DNA from: Methylococcaceae bacterium
GTDB lineage: Bacteria > Pseudomonadota > Gammaproteobacteria > Methylococcales > Methylomonadaceae
Length of the DNA: 5,331 nucleotides
Assembly: GCA_003542275.1 (NCBI GenBank)
Contig: DPKY01000073.1
Span: forward strand, 1,702-7,032
Reading direction: 5' to 3'
Part shown: positions 1-5,331 of the stretch, one piece after another
How positions within the stretch are numbered: position 1 is the first letter of the stretch
How the letters are laid out: each line of letters starts with the position of its first letter
Position numbers and translations under genes: made by a program
The notes under the pieces: model-generated
What the model was told of the DNA's origin: nothing
Database searches by the model: none
The model's input: the letters and a program-made list of their open reading frames with translations, nothing else

Positions 1-819
1 AACGTAAAATTGCCCCGCCTCTTTGAGCGCGACTTTAATGTCGTGAATGTTGGCAATTTGTGAGCCCATGTGAAAGTGCATCAGTTTTAAAGCGTCCAGT
101 AAATGGGCTTGTTTTAAACGTGCGATGAGTTGCAGTAATTCATGCGCGTGCAAACCAAATTTGGATTTCTCACCACCGCTATTTTGCCATTTTCCCGCAC
201 TGATACTCGATAAACGCACCCGCACGCCTATCTGTGGCGTGACATCAAGCGCTTGCGCTTCATCGATAATCAATTCTAGCTCAAGGGGTTTTTCAATCAC
301 TAAATACACATTGAGCCCCATTTTCAGCCCCATAAGGGCGAGGCGAATATAGGCGCGGTCTTTATAACCGTTGCAGATAATTAAGCCGTTTTTGGACGTT
401 GACAGCGCCATAATGGCAAGCAGTTCAGGTTTACTTCCCGCTTCTAGCCCAATATGGTCCGCCGCTAAAATCCCTTCCACCACCTTGCGTTGCTGATTGA
501 CTTTGATAGGATAAACGGGCGTGTAACACCCATTGTAGTGATTAGCGTGGCGGGCTTGCTCAAAGGCCTCGTTGAGGCGATGTACGCGGTCTTTTAAAAT
601 ATCAATAAACCGCACTAAAACGGGCAAAGAAAGCTTTTTGGCTTGCAGTGATTGCGCAATTTCATACAAATCAATTTCAATGGGTTTATCCGCGCACGGC
701 TTCACGCAGACGTTTCCGCGTGCATTGATGGAAAAATACGGTTTTCCCCATGAGGTAATGGCGTAAGTATCAGCGGCTTTTTCAAGGTTCCATGAAGAGG
801 CGTTGTCGGTGAATGGCAC
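1..819 (-). CDS. speA: Biosynthetic arginine decarboxylase, N-terminal part (cut by the window edge)
   Basis: This enzyme decarboxylates L-arginine to agmatine, the first step of the agmatine route to putrescine and spermidine, using pyridoxal phosphate. The reverse strand reads 273 codons without a stop; full SpeA is about 630-660 residues, so more than half lies outside the window. Visible SpeA hallmarks are YPIKVNQ at residues 103-109, with Lys106 as the expected Schiff-base lysine; GLEAGSKPEL at 124-133; ICNGYKDR at 148-155; VYLVIEK at 171-177; GGEKSKFGL at 215-223; and FHMGSQIANI at 249-258. All belong to the alanine-racemase-like (fold III) barrel. The start is GTG: no in-frame ATG or other GTG lies between the upstream stop at 850-852 and this codon, and AGGA sits six bases before it. 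The N-terminus is about 20 residues shorter than in the E. coli protein, where the PLP lysine is Lys127. The gene is divergent from the FUN14 gene. Identity is secure from motif order; exact start is likely. Confidence 0.96.
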   Translation of the reverse strand, partial: MPFTDNASSWNLEKAADTYAITSWGKPYFSINARGNVCVKPCADKPIEIDLYEIAQSLQAKKLSLPVLVRFIDILKDRVHRLNEAFEQARHANHYNGCYTPVYPIKVNQQRKVVEGILAADHIGLEAGSKPELLAIMALSTSKNGLIICNGYKDRAYIRLALMGLKMGLNVYLVIEKPLELELIIDEAQALDVTPQIGVRVRLSSISAGKWQNSGGEKSKFGLHAHELLQLIARLKQAHLLDALKLMHFHMGSQIANIHDIKVALKEAGQFYV

Positions 820-825
820 GTTATG

Positions 826-831
826 TCCTTT
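826..831 (-). promoter_or_regulatory. Ribosome binding site of speA
   Basis: On the reverse strand AAAGGA is followed by a six-base spacer (cataac) and then the GTG codon. This good Shine-Dalgarno match decides the GTG start, since no in-frame ATG exists between the upstream stop and well inside the conserved domain. Confidence 0.75.
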
Positions 832-842
832 TGTTTTGCAAG

Positions 843-860
843 AGTTGAATTAAGTTGAAT
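843..860. repeat. Two direct copies of AGTTGAAT in the speA/FUN14 divergent region
   Basis: AGTTGAAT occurs at 843-850 and again at 853-860, separated by TA. The centres are 10 bp apart, about one helical turn, and a further GAAT follows at 861-864. The pair lies 24-41 bases upstream of the speA start codon. Such phased repeats can be an operator, but no regulator can be named. Each copy holds TGAAT, the left half of the ARG box consensus, but the inverted ATTCA partner is absent, so an ArgR site is not supported. Confidence 0.35.
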
Positions 861-981
861 GAATTAACGCGTAAAATAGTGCGCAAGTGGTCACTAACAT
901 AACACATTATGGCGCGATTTTTGATGACTAAAACGCAAGACATTTTTCCTCGGGCGTGCTATCACGCAAGGAGTTTAACTG

Positions 982-990
982 TGTTAAAAT
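982..990 (+). promoter_or_regulatory. Possible extended -10 promoter element of the FUN14 gene
   Basis: TGTTAAAAT fits the extended -10 pattern TGnTATAAT, with five of six matches in the hexamer TAAAAT at 985-990. Transcription would begin near 997, leaving a leader of about 25 bases before the ATG at 1022. No good -35 hexamer stands 16-18 bases upstream, which is tolerated in extended -10 promoters. Seen as sequence only; promoter activity is inferred. Confidence 0.35.
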
Positions 991-1021
991 AGCAAAATTT
1001 ATAAAGAGAAAACGAAGCTAT

Positions 1022-1345
1022 ATGGAAAATCAAGATATTTTATCGTCAACAGCGCTGATGGGGAACGTGGGAGAGCCTTTTCTTTTGGGATTTGCTGTGG
1101 GGTATTTTGCTAAAAAAATGCTGCGATTTCTTCTCTTTTTAGGCGGTGGCATTGTGGTGATTTTGTTTGCCGCCGATTATTACGGAGTCATTCATTTATC
1201 CGATTCTCAGCTCTTGCACGCCACCGACGTTGCGGCAGGCGCAGCGAAAAAATCCAGTGATTTTTTGCTTGAGCGTCTGTCACAATTTACCGCAAAAGGC
1301 ATGAGTGCATCCGGTGGTTTTTTGCTCGGCTTTAAAATGGCGTAG
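1022..1345 (+). CDS. FUN14-family small membrane protein
   Basis: This 107-residue hydrophobic protein resembles the FUN14 family (the family of eukaryotic FUNDC1). Bacterial and archaeal members are about 100 residues long and their biochemical role is not established. Glycine-rich hydrophobic stretches are visible: residues 17-30 contain EPFLLGFAVGYFAKK, residues 35-51 form a membrane helix with GGG followed by a conserved-looking DYYGVI, and the C-terminus (97-107) ends in GGFLLGFKMA, the typical FUN14 closing motif. Residues 56-95 form a polar, probably amphipathic segment. I chose ATG 1022 because the family pattern begins just after it. An in-frame GTG at 956 would add 22 basic residues, has no ribosome binding site and would place the likely promoter inside the gene. 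The ribosome binding site before 1022 is weak (purine-rich AAAGAGAAAA). It precedes the cheR-like gene by 87 bases on the same strand; co-transcription is possible but unproven. Confidence 0.75.
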   Translation: MENQDILSSTALMGNVGEPFLLGFAVGYFAKKMLRFLLFLGGGIVVILFAADYYGVIHLSDSQLLHATDVAAGAAKKSSDFLLERLSQFTAKGMSASGGFLLGFKMA

Positions 1346-1347
1346 AG

Positions 1348-1367
1348 TGACTGAAAAAAAGCAGTCA
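1348..1367 (+). other. Small perfect hairpin after the FUN14 gene
   Basis: TGACTG (1348-1353) and CAGTCA (1362-1367) are a perfect six-base inverted repeat around an A-rich eight-base loop, starting two bases after the stop codon. No T-run follows directly (the nearest is at about 1410), so it does not meet the form of a rho-independent terminator. Its right arm overlaps a possible -35 element of the next transcript. Confidence 0.4.
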
Positions 1368-1393
1368 ACAGAAACAAAACAAGCGAGTAGAAT
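1365..1393 (+). promoter_or_regulatory. Possible sigma-70 promoter of the signalling operon
   Basis: TCAACA at 1365-1370 (four of six matches to TTGACA) and TAGAAT at 1388-1393 (five of six to TATAAT) are separated by exactly 17 bases. Transcription would start near 1400, about 33 bases before the GTG of the CheR gene. This is the best promoter match in the 87-base spacer, but one such match can arise by chance. Confidence 0.35.
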
Positions 1394-1432
1394 ACCCCAA
1401 TGTTCTTACTTTTTTCTTAAAGTTTAAAAATA

Positions 1433-2257
1433 GTGACTAACGACGTTGACCGTTATGAATTAAGCCTGTTGCTTGATGCCATGGAGTACCGTTGGGGATA
1501 TGATTTCCGCGAGTATGCACGCTCATCAATTCAGCGGCGGGTACGCAATGTGATGATGCGCCATCGTATCACCTACGTCAGTGAGTTAATTCCCCGTATC
1601 TTACACGATCCCATTTTTTTTCAAGATATGGTGAGGGATTTTAGCATCACCGTCACAGAAATGTTTCGTGACCCGAGCGTTTGGGCAAAAATGACCGAGG
1701 AAATTTTTCCCCGATTAAACACGTACCCTTATTTTAAAATTTGGCACGCCGCTTGCGCCACCGGTGAGGAAGTGTGGTCAATGGCTATTTTGCTCAAAGA
1801 AGCGGGCTTGCTTGAGCGAGCCACAATTTATGCCACGGATTTTAATGATATTGCGCTAGACAAAGCCAAAAAAGGCATTTATCCCATTAAAAATATGCAA
1901 GTGGCGAATCGCAATTACCTCAAAGCAGGCGGTCAGCGCTCGCTGGTGGATTATTACCGTGTGCAGGGCGATGAGGTGATTTTTGATAAAAGCTTGGCAA
2001 AACGCATTGTGTGGGCAAATCACAATCTCACCACTGACCGCGTGTTTGGTGAAATGAATTTTATTTTGTGTCGCAATGCGCTGATTTATTTCACGCAAGC
2101 ACTGCAAGATCAAGTGCTCTCACTCTTTAGTGAAAGTTTGGTGTATGGGGGGCTTTTATGTTTGGGAAGCAAAGAAACATTAAATTTCACGTCCGTTGAA
2201 AAAGCGTACAGTGTCATCTGTGAGCGTGAGAAATTGTGGTGTAAAACGGCGTCATGA
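1433..2257 (+). CDS. cheR: CheR-type protein-glutamate O-methyltransferase
   Basis: CheR enzymes transfer a methyl group from S-adenosylmethionine to glutamates of receptor signalling helices in the cytoplasm, adjusting receptor sensitivity. At 274 residues the protein has the usual length of a stand-alone CheR, with no TPR tail. Residues 8-60 form the helical N-terminal domain, with YGYDFREY-like WGYDFREYAR and the basic QRRVR. Then come ITVTEMFRDP (72-81, with Arg79 matching the conserved TxFFR arginine), the SAM-binding motif AACATGEEVWS (106-116), ATDFNDIALDKAKKGIY (134-150, with Asp136 the expected SAM ribose contact), NYLKAGG (161-167), and FILCRNALIYF (210-220). The start is GTG; the next Met (residue 17) would cut into the conserved N-terminal domain. 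The ribosome binding site is weak. It is followed after 40 bases by a REC-histidine kinase. No cheB, cheA, cheW or classical chemoreceptor lies nearby in the window, so its substrate is probably not a flagellar chemoreceptor; the neighbouring HAMP/coiled-coil sensor is a candidate (inference). Confidence 0.93.
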   Translation: MTNDVDRYELSLLLDAMEYRWGYDFREYARSSIQRRVRNVMMRHRITYVSELIPRILHDPIFFQDMVRDFSITVTEMFRDPSVWAKMTEEIFPRLNTYPYFKIWHAACATGEEVWSMAILLKEAGLLERATIYATDFNDIALDKAKKGIYPIKNMQVANRNYLKAGGQRSLVDYYRVQGDEVIFDKSLAKRIVWANHNLTTDRVFGEMNFILCRNALIYFTQALQDQVLSLFSESLVYGGLLCLGSKETLNFTSVEKAYSVICEREKLWCKTAS

Positions 2258-2297
2258 TAGGCATTTGGGTGATTATTTTTGATTGGTTGGTTTTATT

Positions 2298-3587
2298 ATG
2301 AAAGTGTTAATTGTTGATGATATTCCCGCTAATTTGTACAGCTTGAGGGATATTCTTACTGAGATAGCAACGAAAATTTCTCAAGAAGCCAACGAAGAAG
2401 AGGAAGCCTTAGATATTGTGCAAGCCACCTCCGGTGATGAGGCCTTAAAACTGTTATTGCAAAGCGATGTGACGCCCGTATTAGCTATTTTAGATGTGCA
2501 AATGCCGGTGATGGATGGCTATCAACTCGCTGAAATCATGCGTACTCATCCGCGTATGCGCCATATCCCCATTATTTTTCTGTCCGCTATCTACCGCAGT
2601 GAACACTACATTTTCCGTGGTTACGAAAGTGGCGGCGTCGATTTTTTAACAAAGCCTTTAGACATGAATATCCTGCGCTCTAAAGTGGAAGTTTTTTTAA
2701 ATCTGGCGCGTTATCGCATCAAAATTGAACAAGCCCATATTGCCCACGCCCAGCTGGTGATTGAAAAAGCCAAAGAGCGCGAGCTACTTCAAGAGCAGAT
2801 TTATCGCGCACAAAAAATGGAAGGGCTTGGGCAATTAACCAGCGGCATTGCGCATGATTTTAATAATGTGCTTATGTGCATTTTAGGCCATACGGAGTTG
2901 GCCAAAATGTACCTTGAAGATACGCCCAATGCCGATATAGAAGAATCTATCAAGCAAATTCAAATTGCAGGCAATCGCGCCATACATTTAATTAAACAAA
3001 TGCTGGCCTATACGCGTCAAACCCCCACGATGGATCAGTTGCCCAGTGCTGTACAAGTGCTTGATATTATTGATGAAGTGTTAGCACTGACGAAAACAGC
3101 ATTGTGTCAATCGGGCATTGAATTAGAAACGTATTTTGCCGACAATATGCCCACGGTGTGGATGGATTCAACGGAATTGCATCAAATTGTGATGAATTTG
3201 ATGATTAACGCCATTGACGCGTTTACTGATTATGAGGCGGGGCGCATTCGCTTGGGTTTGGATTGTCTTGAATTTGATGATACGCCGTCAACAATTTGTA
3301 GCGATTGTTTTGCACCAATTAAAGGGCGTTATATTGAAATCAGTATTGCTGATACGGGTATGGGCATTGAACCTAGTGAATTAGCCAAAGTCTTTGAACC
3401 ATTTTTTACGACGAAATCGGTTGGCAAAGGCACAGGACTTGGGCTTTCTGTAGTCAGCGGCCTTGTGCATCGCGCAAAGGGGCATATACTCATCACGTCC
3501 GAAGTAGGAAAAGGCACGCATTTTCAAATTATGCTACCCATTGCACATCACAACACACCGTCAACCACACCAAATCATACTACGTAA
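2298..3587 (+). CDS. Receiver-first histidine kinase (REC-HisKA-HATPase)
   Basis: This 429-residue cytoplasmic protein reverses the usual hybrid order. The receiver domain (1-138) has the acidic pair Asp7/Asp8, phosphoacceptor Asp66 in AILDVQMPVMDG, and Lys119 in TKP. A helical linker (139-176) leads to a HisKA domain with His186 in GIAHDFNN, typical of the HPK4-like group. The HATPase domain (about 285-415) has the N box with Asn300 and Asn304, the G1 box DTGMGI (352-357), the F box FEPFFTTK (366-373) and the G2 box GKGTGLGLS (377-385). All catalytic residues appear intact. There is no sensor or membrane segment, so it probably takes its input by phosphotransfer to its receiver, perhaps from the sensor encoded 17 bases downstream. 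Oddities are an acidic insertion in the receiver (about 25-38) and a CxxC motif (Cys334, Cys337) before the G1 box. The chosen ATG begins the classic KVLIVDD strand; an in-frame TTG at 2283 would add five residues. Neither has a strong ribosome binding site. Translational coupling to cheR is possible. Confidence 0.93.
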   Translation: MKVLIVDDIPANLYSLRDILTEIATKISQEANEEEEALDIVQATSGDEALKLLLQSDVTPVLAILDVQMPVMDGYQLAEIMRTHPRMRHIPIIFLSAIYRSEHYIFRGYESGGVDFLTKPLDMNILRSKVEVFLNLARYRIKIEQAHIAHAQLVIEKAKERELLQEQIYRAQKMEGLGQLTSGIAHDFNNVLMCILGHTELAKMYLEDTPNADIEESIKQIQIAGNRAIHLIKQMLAYTRQTPTMDQLPSAVQVLDIIDEVLALTKTALCQSGIELETYFADNMPTVWMDSTELHQIVMNLMINAIDAFTDYEAGRIRLGLDCLEFDDTPSTICSDCFAPIKGRYIEISIADTGMGIEPSELAKVFEPFFTTKSVGKGTGLGLSVVSGLVHRAKGHILITSEVGKGTHFQIMLPIAHHNTPSTTPNHTT

Positions 3588-3604
3588 CACCGAGTAAATA
3601 CACC

Positions 3605-5331
3605 ATGTCAATTAAAGCGAAACTGCAATTAGGGTTTGGATTTTTAGGATTGCTGATACTCTGTACCGCGCTGATAGGCTGGCTAGGTATGCGAAAAAGC
3701 GATACTAATTTGCATCACATTGTCTACGACACCCATGCCAAACTCGACTTGAATACGACCTTGCTCAACGCGGTCAACACGCTCTCACATGATATTAACA
3801 CGATGGTGATGCTTGATGATGTTGAACTCATTAAAGACACTGAAAATCATTTGCTTGCCGCGCAACTTAGCTATGATCACGCGTGGAAGACATTAAATGC
3901 ACTCCCCGCTAGCGAAGACGAAAAAGCCCTTTTTGAAAAAATCGCTGCTGCGTCGTTAATTGCAGGAAATCTGCATTCGCGCGTCACGACGCTGGCCTTG
4001 GCGAATAGAGATGATGAAGCCAATGCGTTTATTGTAAAAACCGCCACGCCATGGCTTGCGCAGTGGCAAGAGGCGCTCAATAAAAACAGTGAATTCCAGC
4101 AAGCGCGTATTGCACAAAATGCGGAAATGACCCAATCCACCACCGCTTCTTTTATGGTGGCGCTGGCCGTGTGTGCTTTAGCGTTATTGGTGTGCGGTTG
4201 CCTCGTGTTCTACACCCTTATCAATAACATGATGTCCATTATCCATCATGTCAAACAAACCACCCAAGCCATTGCACAAGGCGATTTAAGTGTAAAACTT
4301 GACGTAACCACCGATGATGAGCTCGGTGAGTTATTGCGTCCTATTAGCGTTTTGCAACATATTTTACGCAGTTTCACGCAAGACATTCAAACGCTCGTCG
4401 ATGCCTCACAACAAGGAGCGCTCACGCGTCGCGCAGAGGCGGGGGAGACTGTGGGGGAGTGGAAAAAGATTATTTTAGGTGTCAACACCATTTTAGACGA
4501 AGCCGTCGGGCCTATTAACGCGCAGGCGATTACGTTGCAAAAAATTGCTGATGGCGATTTTGGCGCCCGTATTACCGCAGAATTTAACGGTGAGCATAAT
4601 CGCATTAAAAATGCTATTAACAATGTCGCCGACATTATCGAGCAATCTACGCAAGAAATCCAACGTCAAAATTGGATTAAAACGGGCTTGTCGGAATTGT
4701 CTGAGCGCATTCGCGGAGATATGTCTTTGGCAGATTTGACGTATCAAGTGGTGTCGTATTTGGCGGGTTATGTCAATGCACAAATTGGTGCAATGTATTT
4801 GTGGAATGATGCCGAGAAAAAATTAGTGCTAACGGGCAGTTATGCGTATGAGTTCCGTAAAAATTTGTCACAACACTTTGCGTTAGGTGAGAGCGTAGTT
4901 GGGCAAGTAGGGCTGGAGAAACGCTTTATTTTATTGACCAATTTACCCGACGATTATGCACGCATTACCTCGTCTATTGGCCAAGTGCTGCCGCGTAACA
5001 TATTGGTTTTGCCAATTTTACATGAAGGGGAACTCAAAGGTGTGCTTGAGCTGGGCAGTTTAGACACGTTTAGCCAGCAATCGCTTGATTTACTCCATTT
5101 GGCCATTGAAAGTATTGGCATGGCCATTATTGTGGCAGAAGCCGTGACGCGGACACAAACATTACTTGAAAACAGTCAACAGCTTGCACAGCGTCTGCAA
5201 ATACAACAAGATGAGTTGCAAAAAACCAATGAAGAATTAGAACAACAAGCGAGGGTACTGCAAGAAAGCGAGCAACGCCTGCAAAAACAACATGAAGAAC
5301 TTCAGCAAACCAATGAAGAGTTAGAAGAACA
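3605..5331 (+). CDS. Membrane sensor with 4-helix periplasmic domain, three HAMP units, GAF and coiled coil; probable hybrid histidine kinase, C-terminus outside the window
   Basis: The frame is open for 575 codons to the right edge. TM1 is at about residues 9-28. A mostly helical periplasmic domain follows (30-182), resembling the four-helix-bundle sensor of chemoreceptors, and TM2 is at about 183-204. HAMP 1 is at 205-258, with the DELGEL motif (238-243). A second HAMP-like unit (about 259-302) has the AL-x-R and GVNTILDEAVGP patterns, and a third (302-347) has IADGDF and FNGEHNRIKNAINN. A connector with GLSELSERIRGDMSLADL leads into a GAF domain (about 378-512), ending in LVLPILHEGELKGVLELGS. 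From about 520 on there is a Gln/Glu-rich coiled coil with repeated NEELE. In proteins of this pattern a HisKA-HATPase core and often receivers follow; that part is not visible, so kinase activity is inferred. ATG 3605 lies 17 bases after the REC-kinase stop, with only a weak GAG upstream, and places TM1 right at the N-terminus as expected. A diguanylate cyclase or methyl-accepting output remains possible. Confidence 0.88.
   Translation, partial: MSIKAKLQLGFGFLGLLILCTALIGWLGMRKSDTNLHHIVYDTHAKLDLNTTLLNAVNTLSHDINTMVMLDDVELIKDTENHLLAAQLSYDHAWKTLNALPASEDEKALFEKIAAASLIAGNLHSRVTTLALANRDDEANAFIVKTATPWLAQWQEALNKNSEFQQARIAQNAEMTQSTTASFMVALAVCALALLVCGCLVFYTLINNMMSIIHHVKQTTQAIAQGDLSVKLDVTTDDELGELLRPISVLQHILRSFTQDIQTLVDASQQGALTRRAEAGETVGEWKKIILGVNTILDEAVGPINAQAITLQKIADGDFGARITAEFNGEHNRIKNAINNVADIIEQSTQEIQRQNWIKTGLSELSERIRGDMSLADLTYQVVSYLAGYVNAQIGAMYLWNDAEKKLVLTGSYAYEFRKNLSQHFALGESVVGQVGLEKRFILLTNLPDDYARITSSIGQVLPRNILVLPILHEGELKGVLELGSLDTFSQQSLDLLHLAIESIGMAIIVAEAVTRTQTLLENSQQLAQRLQIQQDELQKTNEELEQQARVLQESEQRLQKQHEELQQTNEELEE
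5204..5331 (+). repeat. Coding repeat in the sensor's coiled coil (28-residue period)
   Basis: The peptide pattern ELQ(K/Q)TNEELE appears at residues 537-546 and again at 565-574 of the sensor, exactly 28 residues (four heptads) apart, with Gln/Glu-rich heptads between. The DNA repeats too: ACCAATGAAGA occurs in both copies. It is a coiled-coil extension of the kind that links GAF domains to kinase cores. The second copy reaches the window edge, so the copy number is unknown. Confidence 0.7.

Noticed and set aside
125..766. Plus-strand open frames at 125-352 and 572-766
   Set aside because: Both lie opposite the clearly conserved speA frame, and their peptides show no family features or ribosome binding sites.
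843..866. ArgR box upstream of speA
   Set aside because: The TGAAT half-sites are direct repeats; the inverted TGAAT-N4-ATTCA arrangement is missing.
820..908. A sigma-70 promoter for speA
   Set aside because: I scanned the reverse strand for -35/-10 pairs with 15-18 base spacing. TTGCGC at 881-886 has no acceptable -10 partner, and other pairs were weak.
956..1021. GTG 956 as the start of the FUN14 gene
   Set aside because: No ribosome binding site precedes it, the added 22 residues are basic and unlike the family, and the extended -10 candidate would fall inside the gene.
1348..1367. Rho-independent terminator for the FUN14 gene
   Set aside because: The stem is only six bases and no T-run follows it on either strand.
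1856..2113. Minus-strand 85-codon frame inside the CheR gene
   Set aside because: It lies wholly opposite conserved CheR motifs and its peptide has no recognisable features.
3329..3517. Minus-strand frame opposite the HATPase boxes
   Set aside because: It is the complement of the G1, F and G2 motif region, whose coding strand is unambiguous.
3877..4783. Several frames within the sensor gene (minus strand 3877-4143, 4387-4635, 4493-4783; plus strand 4545-4739)
   Set aside because: All lie within the continuous sensor frame with clear TM2, HAMP and GAF patterns; they are shadow frames.

Overview
The window looks like the chromosome of a gammaproteobacterium of moderate GC content. The arginine decarboxylase follows the enterobacterial SpeA pattern closely. 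The signalling genes resemble those common in environmental gammaproteobacteria such as the Thiotrichales/Beggiatoa group. That placement is an inference from remembered family patterns, not from a search.

Layout: (1) bases 1-819, minus strand: the N-terminal 273 codons of speA, the PLP-dependent biosynthetic arginine decarboxylase, running off the left edge. (2) bases 820-1021: a divergent intergenic region with an 8-bp direct repeat and a possible extended -10. (3) bases 1022-1345, plus strand: a small FUN14-family membrane protein. (4) bases 1346-1432: a spacer with a small hairpin and a possible promoter. (5) bases 1433-5331, plus strand: a signalling cluster. It holds a CheR-type methyltransferase, then after 40 bp a receiver-first histidine kinase (REC-HisKA-HATPase), then after 17 bp a large membrane sensor (four-helix periplasmic domain, two membrane helices, three consecutive HAMP units, GAF, long coiled coil). 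The sensor is cut by the right edge before any kinase core.

The three signalling genes are probably one operon. Inferred working model: the sensor reads a periplasmic or membrane signal and a cytoplasmic one (GAF), passes it through the HAMP stack and coiled coil, and exchanges phosphoryl groups with the REC-kinase. CheR may tune sensitivity by glutamate methylation. No cheA, cheW, cheB or classical chemoreceptor lies in this window, so this is more likely an alternative chemosensory or two-component system than a flagellar chemotaxis operon. speA is metabolic and apparently unrelated. The FUN14 gene sits upstream of the operon on the same strand, but a functional link is not shown.

I found no tRNA, rRNA, CRISPR array, insertion sequence or convincing rho-independent terminator.
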